Assembly: GCA_938084565.1 (NCBI GenBank)
Contig: CALKEU010000002.1
Location: 142,762 to 206,761 of the forward strand
Direction of reading: 5' to 3'
Length of the DNA stretch: 64,000 nt
Origin: Candidatus Kapaibacterium sp.
Lineage (GTDB): Bacteria; Bacteroidota; Ignavibacteria; Kapaibacteriales; HRBIN21
Made by a program: the position numbers and the translations under genes. Positions 52,598 through 62,092 of this stretch are shown one piece after another. A model generated the notes under the pieces. The model worked only from the letters and a program-made list of their open reading frames with translations, was not told the DNA's origin and did not search any database. Position 1 is the first letter of the stretch; each line of letters starts with the position of its first letter.

Positions 52598-53218
52598 TCA
52601 CTGCGAAGAGCGCTGCATGAGGCGGCGGATCTCATCCCGGATGCGGGCAGCGCGCTCGTAGTCCTCTTCCTCGATTGCCCGCTGCAGCTGTTGCTGGAGA
52701 CGCTGGATTTGATCTCGTGGCTGCCCCGAGCGGGAAGACTCCTCAGCCGAGCGCCGTTTCAAGCGTTCGAAGTAATCCTCCTCCTCTTCCCCCTCCTCCT
52801 CGTGTTCCTCTTCCAGAGCCGATGGGGAGAGCGCAGCTTCATCCATAACTTCTTCGGCAACGTAGATAGGGGCGCCACAGCGCAGGGCCAAGGCAATAGC
52901 ATCGCTGGGCCGGGCATCGACCTCAACGTCGCCATCCTCGAGCAAGAGGTAAGCGTAGAAGGTCCCCTCGCGGAGGGCATGGATGCAGATCTCTACGAGA
53001 TTGCTGTCCAAGGCCTCGATGATGCTCTTCAGTAGGTCGTGTGTCATCGGTCGTGGTGGACGCATGCCTTCCAGTTCAAGGGCAATAGCCTGTGCCTCGA
53101 AAGCCCCAATGATAATCGGCAGCCGCCGCTCGCCGCCAACCTCCTTGAGGATGAGAGCGTAGGAGTTGTTGCTCTCGGTCGAGGCAATCCCGACAACTTC
53201 GACGCGCACCTTCTTCAT
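52598..53218 (-). CDS. Bifunctional nuclease family protein (DUF151) with a UvrB/UvrC motif
   Basis: A 206-residue protein. The N-terminal DUF151 domain (VEVVGIASTESNNSYALILKE, RLPIIIGAFEAQAIALELEG, DARPSDAIALALRCGAPIYV) is that of plant and bacterial bifunctional nucleases. A highly acidic linker (EEEHEEEGEEEEDYFERL) leads to a C-terminal UVR motif (QLQRAIEEEDYERAARIRDE), which binds UvrB-like partners. The ATG at 53218 follows a GGAGGG ribosome site. This domain pairing is common in the Bacteroidota/Chlorobiota group. Confidence 0.88.
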   Translation of the reverse strand: MKKVRVEVVGIASTESNNSYALILKEVGGERRLPIIIGAFEAQAIALELEGMRPPRPMTHDLLKSIIEALDSNLVEICIHALREGTFYAYLLLEDGDVEVDARPSDAIALALRCGAPIYVAEEVMDEAALSPSALEEEHEEEGEEEEDYFERLKRRSAEESSRSGQPRDQIQRLQQQLQRAIEEEDYERAARIRDEIRRLMQRSSQ

Positions 53219-53272
53219 GCTCCAACCCTCCTGTCGCGCCACTGTCGGCAGTGTAGACGAGGAGACCCAGAC

Positions 53273-54289
53273 TCAATTGCGCTCCAGAACGCGACGGAAG
53301 CCCTCCGGAACCGGCTTACCGAGAAAGTGCGCAAGCTTGACGGCCAAGCGCGGAAGCACGTCGAAGAGATCCCCGACAACGCCGTAGTCAGCTACCTTGA
53401 AGATGGGCGCTTCGGGATCCTTGTTGATGGCAACGATGACCTTCGAGGAAGACATCCCGGCCAAATGTTGGATGGCACCCGAAATCCCGCAGGCGATGTA
53501 GAGGGTCGGAGAGACCGTTTTCCCCGTCTGCCCAATCTGCTCGCTATGTGGCCGCCATCCTGCATCGACGGCCGCCCGTGAAGCTCCCACAGCCCCACCC
53601 AGGAGCTGCGCCAGCTCCTCCACCATCCAGAAGTGCTCCGGCCCTCTCATCCCGCGACCTCCGGAAACGATGATATCAGCCTCCAACACATCGAGCTTCC
53701 CCTCGCTGCGGAGGACCTCGCGGACGACAGCGCTACACTCGCCCGGGCTCAGGTGCGGCCGAAAGCGGCGGAGGACCATCGAAACGGGTTTTTCGACCGG
53801 CCGGGCGGTGAAGACGTTTGGGCGTAAGGCGTAGAGATGGAGCGCCGTGCGCAAGCGGACCGTCGCTATGACCTTTCCCGCATAGATAGGGCGCCGAGCC
53901 AGGAGCTGTCCATCGTGCACGAGCAGCTCAACGCAGTCGGGCGCATATCCAGCACGCAGCTTAGCCGCAAGGCGCGGCATCAATTCCTTCCCTCGAGCCG
54001 TTGCCGCCATGAGCACAATGTGGGCCTGCTCGTGCTCAATCAGTTGCGCCAGCGCCGCCGCCATACCCGGCATGGAGTAGCGCTCCAAGAGCTCATGCTC
54101 GAGGACAATCCCCTCGCTCACTCCGTAGAGAGCTGCCTGCTCCAGCAGCTCAGCTGCCCCCGTCAGGGCCACAGCGGCAACGCTGCTCCTTAGCTGCTCG
54201 GCCACTGTGCGCGCAGCCGTGAGGACCTCGCAGGAGCTGCGCTTGAGTCCGCGGGGATCTGCTTCGACAAGGGCAAGAATGGCTGCCAT
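53273..54289 (-). CDS. etfA: Electron transfer flavoprotein, alpha subunit
   Basis: A 338-residue FAD-binding subunit. The N-terminal domain ([20 protein letters not shown]) precedes the FAD domain: [43 protein letters not shown], and [16 protein letters not shown] with [20 protein letters not shown]. It passes electrons from acyl-CoA dehydrogenases to the quinone pool. It follows etfB in a two-gene operon, and gcdH at 26-27 kb is a likely donor. Confidence 0.95.
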   Translation of the reverse strand: MAAILALVEADPRGLKRSSCEVLTAARTVAEQLRSSVAAVALTGAAELLEQAALYGVSEGIVLEHELLERYSMPGMAAALAQLIEHEQAHIVLMAATARGKELMPRLAAKLRAGYAPDCVELLVHDGQLLARRPIYAGKVIATVRLRTALHLYALRPNVFTARPVEKPVSMVLRRFRPHLSPGECSAVVREVLRSEGKLDVLEADIIVSGGRGMRGPEHFWMVEELAQLLGGAVGASRAAVDAGWRPHSEQIGQTGKTVSPTLYIACGISGAIQHLAGMSSSKVIVAINKDPEAPIFKVADYGVVGDLFDVLPRLAVKLAHFLGKPVPEGFRRVLERN

Positions 54290-54303
54290 CTCCCTTCTCC
54301 TGC

Positions 54304-55053
54304 TTAGATGACCTTTGCTTCTTCGTGCAGCAGGCGAATCAGCTCGTCTAAGTCCTCATCCGAAGAGCCCAGAATACGGCCCCTCCGCTGCTGCTGCGGC
54401 AGCTCCATGGCAACAATCTCGCTGACAGGCTCCACCGCAGGAGGCTCGATCTCTTCGATGGGCTTGGATTTCGCCTTGATAATGTCGGGCAGCTTCGGAT
54501 AGCGAGGCTCATTGATGCCTTTCTGCACGCTGATGACGCACGGTAGCTGTGTTTCAACAATCTCCTTCCCCCCTTCGATGTCGCGCTCGGCCACCACCGT
54601 CCCCCCCTCCCCAATCGTCAGCCGGGAGACAACCGAGACGGAGGGAAAGCCAAGGAGCTCTCCGACTGTAGAGGCCATTTGGAAGGAGTCGAAATCGATG
54701 CTCTGGCGTCCCATGAGGATAAGCTCCGGACGGTAGTGCTGGGCAACATGGGCTAGCGCCATGGCAACGCCGAAGGAATCCAGTGTCCCTTCATCCCGCA
54801 CCAAGAGCGCCCGTTCGGCCCCCAGGGCCAGAGCCGTGCGCAGTATCTCTGTGGCGCCCACCGGCCCAACGCAGACGGCCAGAACTTCGCCCCCGAAGCG
54901 CTCACGGACGCGCAGTGCCTCTTCGAGGGCGTACTCGTCGTAAGGGTTCATGATGAACTTGAGCTCCGTCCGCTCGATCTGCTTCCCATCGGCGGCAATA
55001 CGCGGCCGCGCTGCTGTATCGGGTACATACGACAGGCATACCATAACACGCAT
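54304..55053 (-). CDS. etfB: Electron transfer flavoprotein, beta subunit
   Basis: A 249-residue AMP-binding subunit. RVMVCLSYVPDTAARPRIA, MNPYDEYALEEALRVRERFG, and GRQSIDFDSFQMASTVGELLGFP are typical. The ADP/AMP loop region and C-terminal arm follow (IEEIEPPAVEP). The ATG at 55053 is chosen: the promoter box TAGCTTTG at 55089-55096 would place the transcript start near 55082. An ATG five codons upstream (55068) is also possible. Confidence 0.94.
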   Translation of the reverse strand: MRVMVCLSYVPDTAARPRIAADGKQIERTELKFIMNPYDEYALEEALRVRERFGGEVLAVCVGPVGATEILRTALALGAERALLVRDEGTLDSFGVAMALAHVAQHYRPELILMGRQSIDFDSFQMASTVGELLGFPSVSVVSRLTIGEGGTVVAERDIEGGKEIVETQLPCVISVQKGINEPRYPKLPDIIKAKSKPIEEIEPPAVEPVSEIVAMELPQQQRRGRILGSSDEDLDELIRLLHEEAKVI

Positions 55054-55088
55054 GGGCACAAGGAGCATCCGTGACACCACCACGCCTA

Positions 55089-55096
55089 CAAAGCTA
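55089..55096 (-). promoter_or_regulatory. Promoter -7 box for etfBA
   Basis: The minus strand reads TAGCTTTG, an exact TAnnTTTG match, 36 bases before the etfB ATG and inside the gap after flhA. Confidence 0.6.
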
Positions 55097-55121
55097 CGGA
55101 CATTCCGACAACGCTCCTCTG

Positions 55122-57218
55122 TTAGGAGCTCAGCTGTACGGTGGTCACGATATCCAGGGGGGTTTCGGGTGGCAGCTCCGTATAGCTGAGCACAGCCACT
55201 GTGGGGAAGCTCGTCGACAGGAGCCGGTACAGGTAGGGGCGCAGCGGTGTTGAGCAGATGATCACCGGTGGGTAGCCGAGTGCCAGGAGCTGTTCAAGGG
55301 CGCGCCCGGCAGCCTGGCGGAGCTGCTGGAGGAGCTCGGGCGGCAGGCCCAGCGTTGCCATCCCTGCCGCTTGCGGGGCCTGCTGGAGCTGGGTCGTCAG
55401 CAGACGCTCCACCTCAGGGCTGAGCGCGGCTGCATGGAGCACACCTTGTGCGTCTTGATAGAGCCTCCGGATGGTGTCGCCGAGAGCGTGGCGGACGTAC
55501 TCGGTCAACACATCGGCATTTTTGGTCGTCTTGGCCTGTTCGAGAGCCGTCTCCACAATGAGCGCCAGATCCCGTACCGGGATGCCCTCACGGAGCAGGT
55601 TCTGCACAATACGCTGCAACAGCCCCAGCGGTAGTGTCTCTGGAGTAACCTCTTCGACCAGCGCAGGGTAATCCCGGCGCAGGTGCTCCAGCAACTGGCG
55701 GATATCCTGCCGGCTCAGCAGCCGCCAGGCGTGGCGGCGGAGTAGCTCGGTCAGGTGGGTAATCAATACCGTGGTGGCTTCGACCACCGTGTAGCCCATC
55801 AATTCAGCTTGCTCGCGCTGTGCCGCAGGTATCCAAATGGCTGGCAAGCCGAAGACGGGCTCCGTAACGTGAATACCGCTCAATTCCCCCTCGGCCGTCC
55901 CCGGATTCATGGCCATGACCATGCCAGGATAGACCTTGTTGCGGGCAACTTCATTTCCCCGAATGCGGATGAGGTACTCCTCGGGGGCCAGGCGCAGGTT
56001 ATCCCGAATGCGCACCGGCGGGAGCATAATGCCCAGTTCAGCCGCTAACTGGCGCCGGATGTTGGTAATGCGAGTCAGCAGCGTCCCGCCCCGGGTCTCA
56101 TCCAGCAGTGGCAGCAGCGCATAGCCGAGCTCAAGCTCGACTGGGTCGACCCGGAGCAGCTCCTCTGGGCTAGGTTCGGCAGGGCGCTCGGCAGCTCGAG
56201 CGCGAGCGGCCTCCTCCGCACGGCGCTGCGCCTCCTCCAGACGCTGGCGGCGGAAAAGCCCAGCGGCTATACCCCCGAGAGTGACCGCCAGGACTAAGAA
56301 AGGCACCATGGGCAAGCCCGGCAGCAGAGATAGCACGAAGGCCGCCACCGCAGTCGCAGCCACCGCTCGCGGCTGCTGCCCAAACTGACGCCCCAGCTCA
56401 AGCTCGAGACGGTCCCGCGTCGACGACCGTGCTACCACCATGCCAGCCGCCACCGATATCAGCAGCGCCGGAATCTGCGAGACCAATCCATCCCCGACCG
56501 TCAACACCGTGTACGTCTGGAGCGCCGTCACCAGATCCATCCCGCGCTGCGCCACCCCAATGATGAGCCCCCCGAGGATGTTGACTACCGTGATGACCAA
56601 GCCAGCAATGGCATCCCCGCGGACGAACTTGGCCGCACCATCCATCGCCCCGTAGAAATCGGCCTCGCGGGCCAGCTGCTCCCGCCGCTGCCGCGCCTCC
56701 TGTTCGGTGATGAATCCCGCGTTGAGCTCTGCATCAATGCTCATCTGCTTGCCCGGCAGCGCATCTAATGTGAAACGGGCCGCTACTTCCGCAATCCGAT
56801 TGGCCCCCTTGACAATGACTACGAAGTTGACCAGCACGAGGATCAGAAAGATGACGAAGCCGACCACGTAGTTACCCGCCACAAGAAAGCCCCCGAAAGC
56901 ACGAATGATCTCTCCCGCATTGGCCTGCCCGAGAATCAAGCGCGTTGTTGCAACGTTGAGCCCAAGCCGAAAGAGGGTCGTCATGAGCAGCAGGCTTGGG
57001 AAGACACTCAGTTCAAGTGGGTGGCGAACGTAGAGGGCAAGGAGCAAAACGAGCAGCGACACCGCCATGTTGAGCGCCAGCAGCACATCCAATAGCGGTG
57101 TCGGCAGAGGGAAGATCAGGAGCGTCAGCACCCCCAGGATCCCCACCACAAGCACCACATCCGGCTGCTGCCGGAGCCAACTTTGCCATTGTCCCGGAAC
57201 TGCGCGCAGCTCTACCAT
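55122..57218 (-). CDS. flhA: Flagellar type III export gate protein FlhA
   Basis: A 698-residue export component. Eight membrane helices fill residues 18-320, including FPSLLLMTTLFRLGLNVATT and the FHIPEP-family block (ANRIAEVAARFTLDALPGKQMSIDAELNAG in pieces). A large cytoplasmic C-domain forms the docking ring. The gene overlaps flhB by seven bases. It is the last of the export-gate run: FlhF/FlhG, which often follow, are absent. Confidence 0.95.
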   Translation of the reverse strand: MVELRAVPGQWQSWLRQQPDVVLVVGILGVLTLLIFPLPTPLLDVLLALNMAVSLLVLLLALYVRHPLELSVFPSLLLMTTLFRLGLNVATTRLILGQANAGEIIRAFGGFLVAGNYVVGFVIFLILVLVNFVVIVKGANRIAEVAARFTLDALPGKQMSIDAELNAGFITEQEARQRREQLAREADFYGAMDGAAKFVRGDAIAGLVITVVNILGGLIIGVAQRGMDLVTALQTYTVLTVGDGLVSQIPALLISVAAGMVVARSSTRDRLELELGRQFGQQPRAVAATAVAAFVLSLLPGLPMVPFLVLAVTLGGIAAGLFRRQRLEEAQRRAEEAARARAAERPAEPSPEELLRVDPVELELGYALLPLLDETRGGTLLTRITNIRRQLAAELGIMLPPVRIRDNLRLAPEEYLIRIRGNEVARNKVYPGMVMAMNPGTAEGELSGIHVTEPVFGLPAIWIPAAQREQAELMGYTVVEATTVLITHLTELLRRHAWRLLSRQDIRQLLEHLRRDYPALVEEVTPETLPLGLLQRIVQNLLREGIPVRDLALIVETALEQAKTTKNADVLTEYVRHALGDTIRRLYQDAQGVLHAAALSPEVERLLTTQLQQAPQAAGMATLGLPPELLQQLRQAAGRALEQLLALGYPPVIICSTPLRPYLYRLLSTSFPTVAVLSYTELPPETPLDIVTTVQLSS

Positions 57219-58318
57219 CGCTGGAGCAGTTGCTGTGCCTTGCTACGGTGATAGACCCGATAGACATAGGCTAACACCTCGGCCACCGCAGCAAAGAGGC
57301 GTTCGGGAATTTCCTGATCCACCTCGACGCTCCGATAGAGGCTCCAGGCCAGCGGCGGATTCTCCACAATGGGCACATTGGCCTGGCGAGCCAACTCCCG
57401 GATGCGCTCGGCTATCCGGCCGGCCCCCTTGGCTACCACAATGGGGGCCCGCATGGCTCTCGGCACGTATTGGAGCGCCACGGCAATATGGCTGGGGTTT
57501 GTCACAACAACGTCGGCATGGCGCACACGCTGGAGCATCCACCGGCGCAACCGCTGCTGCCACAGGCTTCGCAGACGCGCCTTCAGCTGCGGATCCCCCT
57601 CGGTCTGCTTGAGCTCATCGCGCAACTCCTGCCGCGTCATGCGCAGATCCTCCCGATACCGGTACCGCTGGTAGAGTACATCCGCTATAGCCACCAGACC
57701 GAAGGCGACCGCCAGCTTCGCAGTCAGCTCCAGCGTTATTGCCCGCAAGAGCGGACCGAGCTGCTGGACGGGGATGAGGCTCAACTGCGCCAGCTCCTCC
57801 CACCGCATCCAGAGTACCTGGAGGACAACCCCTGCGAACAGAGCCACCTTGAGCAGGCTTTTGAGCAACTCCACCCCCGCACGGCCAGAAAAGAAGATCC
57901 GACGCAGCCCCACGAGTGGATTGAACACCGTCTGCAGCGGCAATCCCTGCGAGAACTTCTTCGTCGCCCACCGTATGCCCACCTGCCCGATCTCAGCCCC
58001 TACGGCCAGCAGCAACAGGACCCCCACAAGGGGAAGCAGCAACAGCAGCAGCCGACCGATGAAATCCCAAGCAAGCAGCCGCACACCTTGCTCATCGAGC
58101 GTGAGCACCGTGGCCCAGCGGATATAGCCCTCCAGCAGCTCCCGCAGAGCACGAGCCAGAGGTGCCGAGAGGACTGCCAGCAGGAGGCTGGCTCCCACCA
58201 GAGCGGCCGTGGCCGTCAGATCCATACTCTTGGCCACCTGCCCGCGCAGCCGTGCCTCTTCCAGCCGTTTCGGCGTCGGCGGCTCCGTCCGCTCTTGCCC
58301 TTCCGGGGTCTCTGCCAT
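57212..58318 (-). CDS. flhB: Flagellar export switch protein FlhB
   Basis: A 368-residue protein with four membrane helices (about residues 35-210) and the cytoplasmic switch domain. The start ETPEGQERTEPPTPKRLEEAR is the family N-terminus. The autocleavage site is NPSH (274-277) rather than the usual NPTH, with the asparagine and proline kept, so cleavage is likely still possible. It controls the change from hook to filament substrates. The ATG at 58318 is preferred to the GTG one codon earlier. Confidence 0.94.
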   Translation of the reverse strand: MAETPEGQERTEPPTPKRLEEARLRGQVAKSMDLTATAALVGASLLLAVLSAPLARALRELLEGYIRWATVLTLDEQGVRLLAWDFIGRLLLLLLPLVGVLLLLAVGAEIGQVGIRWATKKFSQGLPLQTVFNPLVGLRRIFFSGRAGVELLKSLLKVALFAGVVLQVLWMRWEELAQLSLIPVQQLGPLLRAITLELTAKLAVAFGLVAIADVLYQRYRYREDLRMTRQELRDELKQTEGDPQLKARLRSLWQQRLRRWMLQRVRHADVVVTNPSHIAVALQYVPRAMRAPIVVAKGAGRIAERIRELARQANVPIVENPPLAWSLYRSVEVDQEIPERLFAAVAEVLAYVYRVYHRSKAQQLLQRW

Positions 58319-58328
58319 CACCCTGACC

Positions 58329-59123
58329 CTATGGACTTAAACTGCGCACCAGCAGAAGGACCTCCGTTGCAAGCCCCCGCAGCGCCGTCCGCAGCAGCAT
58401 TGCCATCAGCGGCGTGCTCACCACCAGCATCCCCAACCCTACGATGACCTTCACACTGAAGCTCAGCATGAAGATGTTGATCTGAGGAGCTACCCGCGCC
58501 AACAGCGCCAATGCCCACAGACTGAGGAACTGTGCGGCCAAGACCGGGGCAGCAATGCTGAGCGCCAAGGCCGTAATGCTTCCCATCCACTGCACGAGCC
58601 CAGCCCCCGCCCCGACAGCCACAGCAGTGCTACTTAAGGGAATCAGCCGCACGCTCTCCCCGAGCGCCAGCAAGAGAAGATGCGGGCCATCGATCCAGAA
58701 AAACAGCATCAGGGTGGCCAACCCTAAGAGCTCCCCAATCAGCGTCGGAAATCCCCCCAGACTCGGGTCGAAGAGCAACGCTGTCTGGAAGCCCGTGTTC
58801 ATGTCTATCATCCCGCCGGCAAAGCGGGCAGCGTAGAGGACACTCGAGCTCACAAAGCCGATAAACAACCCCACGAGCGCCTCCTTCATCACTAGAGCGG
58901 CCAGCACGAAGGGGTGCAAATCCAAGGTCGGCTGCGGCGGCAGCCCCGGCAGCAGAGCTACCACCACCATGAGAGCAAGCGAACTGCGCAAGAGAAGGGG
59001 AATCCCCCAATGGCTGAAAAGCGGTGCTACCACCAACACGGCTAACACCCGCACAAAGAGCAGCCCCCCGAAGACGACCGTCCTCATCATACTCTCCAAA
59101 GCCGCCGCATCGAGCGTCTCCAT
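58329..59123 (-). CDS. fliR: Flagellar export protein FliR
   Basis: A 264-residue membrane protein of the core export gate. About six hydrophobic helices, LLFVRVLAVLVVAPLFSHWGIP, GLFIGFVSSSVLYAARFAGGMIDMNTGFQ and the final block (ALLARVAPQINIFMLSFSVKVIVGL, in pieces) match FliR. It ends ten bases before flhB and begins three bases after fliQ. Confidence 0.94.
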   Translation of the reverse strand: METLDAAALESMMRTVVFGGLLFVRVLAVLVVAPLFSHWGIPLLLRSSLALMVVVALLPGLPPQPTLDLHPFVLAALVMKEALVGLFIGFVSSSVLYAARFAGGMIDMNTGFQTALLFDPSLGGFPTLIGELLGLATLMLFFWIDGPHLLLLALGESVRLIPLSSTAVAVGAGAGLVQWMGSITALALSIAAPVLAAQFLSLWALALLARVAPQINIFMLSFSVKVIVGLGMLVVSTPLMAMLLRTALRGLATEVLLLVRSLSP

Positions 59124-59126
59124 CGC

Positions 59127-59393
59127 TTAGCGCAGCGTCGGTATTACCTGGAACAGCGTCAGCACATACCGCTTCAGCGTCCCCAGAAAGAAGGGCAGCA
59201 GCAGCACACTGGCCAGCAAGACGGCTACCAACTTCGGCACAAAGGTCAAGGTCTGCTCCGAAATCGTCGTGGCCGCCTGGAGAATAGCAATCACAAGGCC
59301 CACAACGAGAGCCAGCAGCAGGAGCGGCCCGCCAAGGAGCAGAGCGTGGAAGAATGCCTCTCGCACGAAGTAGACGACCGTTTCTTCGTTCAT
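59127..59393 (-). CDS. fliQ: Flagellar export protein FliQ
   Basis: An 88-residue two-helix protein of the export pore (MNEETVVYFVREAFFHALLL, then VGLVIAILQAATTISEQTLTF). This is the typical FliQ length and ATTISEQTL motif. I start at MNEETV (59393) rather than at the longer upstream frame, which overlaps fliP and has no similarity. It is located 13 bases after fliP. Confidence 0.94.
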   Translation of the reverse strand: MNEETVVYFVREAFFHALLLGGPLLLLALVVGLVIAILQAATTISEQTLTFVPKLVAVLLASVLLLPFFLGTLKRYVLTLFQVIPTLR

Positions 59394-59406
59394 CTTCGCC
59401 TGTCCC

Positions 59407-60171
59407 TTACGGCGACAGAATTCCCTGCAGCAGTGACCCAATCAGCAAGTTCCAGCCATCCACGAGCACAAAGAGCAGAATCTTGGCCGGCAGCGAGATC
59501 AGCTGCGGCGGCAGCAGGAAGATGCCCAGCGATAGCAGCACACTGGCCACAATCAGATCGATGACCACGAAGGGCAGGAAGAGCAAAAAGCCGATCTGAA
59601 AGGCGATGCGCAGTTCGCTGAGCGCAAAGGCAGGAATGAGTGCCCAGATGCTGACCTCCTGGGGAGTCTTCGGACGTTGCCCTCCGCTGAGTCGGATGAA
59701 GAGAGCCAGATCATTCTGCCGAACCCGCTGCAGCATGAATCGGCGGAAGGGCTCTACCATCCGCTCGACAGCCTGCTGCTGGGTCAGCTCCTGCCGCAGA
59801 TAGGGCTGCAGCCCCTTCTGATTGGCCTCATCCAGCACCGGCTGCATGACGAAGAAGGTTAAAAAGAGGGCTAGACCCGTCAGGAGCTGACTCGGCGGCT
59901 GAGTCTGGGTCCCCAGCGCCTGCTTCAGGAAGAAGAAGACCACGATGATGCGCGTAAAGCAGGTCATCATCACCAGAATCGAGGGGGCCAGCGTCAAGAC
60001 CGTCAGCAGCAAGAGGAGCTGCAGGGTCAGCGAGAATTCCTGCGCCGACTGAGCAGCTTCCAGGCCAATGCTCACCTTGGGCAGCGGCAGCAGTGGGGCT
60101 TGCTGTCCCCAGGCTTCCCCGCTCAAGGCCACCGCTGCCAGTGCCAGCAGCAGAATGTATCGCACGCGCAT
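59407..60171 (-). CDS. fliP: Flagellar export protein FliP
   Basis: A 254-residue core export-gate protein with a cleavable signal peptide (MRVRYILLLALAAVALSGEA). LTLAPSILVMMTCFTRIIVV and the C-terminal SELRIAFQIGFLLFLPFVVID block are diagnostic. It is the first gene of the minus-strand export run; no fliO or fliM/N gene lies upstream, where speB is divergent. The ATG at 60171 gives the signal peptide. Confidence 0.94.
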   Translation of the reverse strand: MRVRYILLLALAAVALSGEAWGQQAPLLPLPKVSIGLEAAQSAQEFSLTLQLLLLLTVLTLAPSILVMMTCFTRIIVVFFFLKQALGTQTQPPSQLLTGLALFLTFFVMQPVLDEANQKGLQPYLRQELTQQQAVERMVEPFRRFMLQRVRQNDLALFIRLSGGQRPKTPQEVSIWALIPAFALSELRIAFQIGFLLFLPFVVIDLIVASVLLSLGIFLLPPQLISLPAKILLFVLVDGWNLLIGSLLQGILSP

Positions 60172-60333
60172 GGCTCTCTCCCTCGGCGAAGCTCTCCTGG
60201 GATCTCCCAATCTGCGTGCCAGACCGGCAAGCTCTCACCTCCCCTCCGTGCCGTAAGAGGAAGAGCAAGCCACACCGCTCCCGGTGTCATGCTCGTCTTC
60301 AGCACCAGTTCCTCTGGCTACCTCCGGCACAGG
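60172..60333. other. Divergent spacer between fliP and speB
   Basis: A 162-base GC-rich interval holds the 5' regions of both genes. I see no exact TAnnTTTG box on either strand and no fliO-like frame. An in-frame ATG at 60289 could extend speB by 15 residues. Confidence 0.4.
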
Positions 60334-61257
60334 ATGGAGTGGAAAACCCTCGGACCTGGGGAAAATTTCCTGGATCTAGAGCCGGCATACTCCGAGCTCG
60401 AACGCGCCCGGATTGTCATCGTCCCTGCTCCGTACGAATACCGAACAAGTTTTGGCAAAGGCACTCGCTATGGGCCGGAAGCTATCCTGGCTGCCAGCGC
60501 CCACGTGGAGACCTACGACGAAGAGTTCGACCGAGAGCTCTGCTACGAGCTCGGGCTGGCCACTCTGGCCCCCTTGAAGCTGGAGGGGCTCTACGATGAG
60601 GCAGCCCTGGCGGCCCTCGAAGCTGTCGTCGAGCACCTCCTGCAGTCGGGAAAATTCGTCGTCACGCTCGGCGGCGAACACACCATCGCTCTGGCTCCTA
60701 TCCGAGCCCACCTCCGACACTTTCCACGGCTGAGCCTGCTGCAGCTCGATGCCCATGCTGATTTGCGCCACACCTACGAAGGCTCGGCCTACTCGCACGC
60801 CTGCGTCATGGCACGGGTTCTGGAATTTCTGCCTCCGGAGCGCCTCGTCCAGGTCGGCATCCGAGCTGTGGCACGGGAGGAGATGGAGGTCATCCGCCGG
60901 GCAGCCCTCCGAACACTCTTCGCCACCACTCTCCGCGCCTCTGGCCCGGAGTGGTATACGACCGTGGTCGAGAGCCTGGGCCAGGAGGTCTACATCACGC
61001 TCGATGTGGATGTGCTGGACCCTGCCCAAATGCCCGCAACGGGCACACCGGAGCCCAACGGATTGTGGTACCACGAGCTCATCGAGCTGCTGCGGCGTAT
61101 CCGGCAGAGCGGGCGGCGTATTCTCGGCTTCGATGTTGTGGAATTTGCCCCTATACCGGGGCTCCACCATGCAGCGCTGACAACGGCTCGACTGATCTAC
61201 AAGGCACTCACACTGGCTCTGACCCCATGCAGCCCGAGCTCCTCCGAGCCGAAATAG
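60334..61257 (+). CDS. speB: Agmatinase/ureohydrolase family protein
   Basis: A 307-residue di-manganese hydrolase. GGEHT (metal His), LDAHADLRHTY, and DVDVLDPAQMP carry the metal-binding His and Asp residues of arginase, agmatinase and formiminoglutamase, and NFLDLEPAYSELERARIVIVPAPYE is typical of the agmatinase branch. It would convert agmatine to putrescine. I start at the ATG at 60334 (MEWKTLGPGENF); 60289 is an alternative. The 3' end overlaps dapD by 31 bases. Confidence 0.87.
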   Translation: MEWKTLGPGENFLDLEPAYSELERARIVIVPAPYEYRTSFGKGTRYGPEAILAASAHVETYDEEFDRELCYELGLATLAPLKLEGLYDEAALAALEAVVEHLLQSGKFVVTLGGEHTIALAPIRAHLRHFPRLSLLQLDAHADLRHTYEGSAYSHACVMARVLEFLPPERLVQVGIRAVAREEMEVIRRAALRTLFATTLRASGPEWYTTVVESLGQEVYITLDVDVLDPAQMPATGTPEPNGLWYHELIELLRRIRQSGRRILGFDVVEFAPIPGLHHAALTTARLIYKALTLALTPCSPSSSEPK

Positions 61258-62087
61258 TTCGCTGGAGCAGCTGCTCCGCAGAGGAACTGCAGGCCCGCCG
61301 GGAGGAGGTGCTCCCCATACTGGCCCAATTTGTGGAGGCGCTCTCGGCCGGGCGCATTCGCGCCGCCGAGCCAACCCCGGAGGGTTCCTGGCAGACGCAC
61401 TCGTGGGTCAAGCAGGGGATTCTGCTCTGCTTCCGCGCAGGGCGCCTGCGCCTTCAGCGCCTCGGGGCATGGCGCTTTACCGATGTGGACACCCTCGGCC
61501 TCCGGTGGTTCACCCCTGCCGAGCGTGTACGGCTTGTCCCCGGAGGCTCTGCCGTCCGCCGTGGGGCTTACCTGGCTCCAGGGGTGGTCTGCATGCCGCC
61601 CATGTACATCAACATTGGGGCATACGTCGACGAAGGCACTATGGTGGATTCGCATGTGCTCGTCGGCAGCTGTGCCCAGATTGGCAAGCGCGTTCACCTG
61701 AGTGCTGCAGCGCAAATTGGCGGGGTGCTAGAGCCGCCGGCAGCACGCCCAGTCATTGTCGAGGACGATGCCTTCATCGGAGCAAACTGCGGCCTCTTCG
61801 AAGGCGTCCTGGTCCGCCGCCGCGCAGTGCTCGCCGCCGGTGTGCAGCTGACCGCCACCACGCCGGTCTACGATCTCGTCTACGAACGCATCCTCCGGGG
61901 GACACCAGAAGCACCCCTTGAAATCCCGGAAGCTGCCGTTGTCGTCCCAGGTATCCGCTTGCTCGACTCCCCCTTTGCCCGGGCTCACGGGGTCGGGCTT
62001 GCTACGCCAATCATCGTCAAATACCGCGACGCCCAGACAGATGCTCGAGCAGCTCTGGAGGCCTCGCTCCGAGCCATGTTCTCGTAG
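61227..62087 (+). CDS. dapD: Tetrahydrodipicolinate N-succinyltransferase
   Basis: A 286-residue trimeric enzyme of the succinylase lysine/diaminopimelate pathway. N-terminal helices precede a left-handed beta-helix (GAYVDEGTMVDSHVLVGSCA, then IGKRVHLSAAAQIGGVLEPP, with the PVIVEDDAFIGANC turn). This is the classical DapD pattern. The start MQPELLR at 61227 overlaps speB. DAP supply links to peptidoglycan, as does the L,D-transpeptidase nearby. Confidence 0.9.
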   Translation: MQPELLRAEIVRWSSCSAEELQARREEVLPILAQFVEALSAGRIRAAEPTPEGSWQTHSWVKQGILLCFRAGRLRLQRLGAWRFTDVDTLGLRWFTPAERVRLVPGGSAVRRGAYLAPGVVCMPPMYINIGAYVDEGTMVDSHVLVGSCAQIGKRVHLSAAAQIGGVLEPPAARPVIVEDDAFIGANCGLFEGVLVRRRAVLAAGVQLTATTPVYDLVYERILRGTPEAPLEIPEAAVVVPGIRLLDSPFARAHGVGLATPIIVKYRDAQTDARAALEASLRAMFS

Positions 62088-62092
62088 CACCC

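Noticed and set aside
57470..58447. A 325-residue Gln/His-rich frame antisense to flhB
   Set aside because: It is the low-complexity mirror of flhB codons, and flhB is unmistakable on the other strand.
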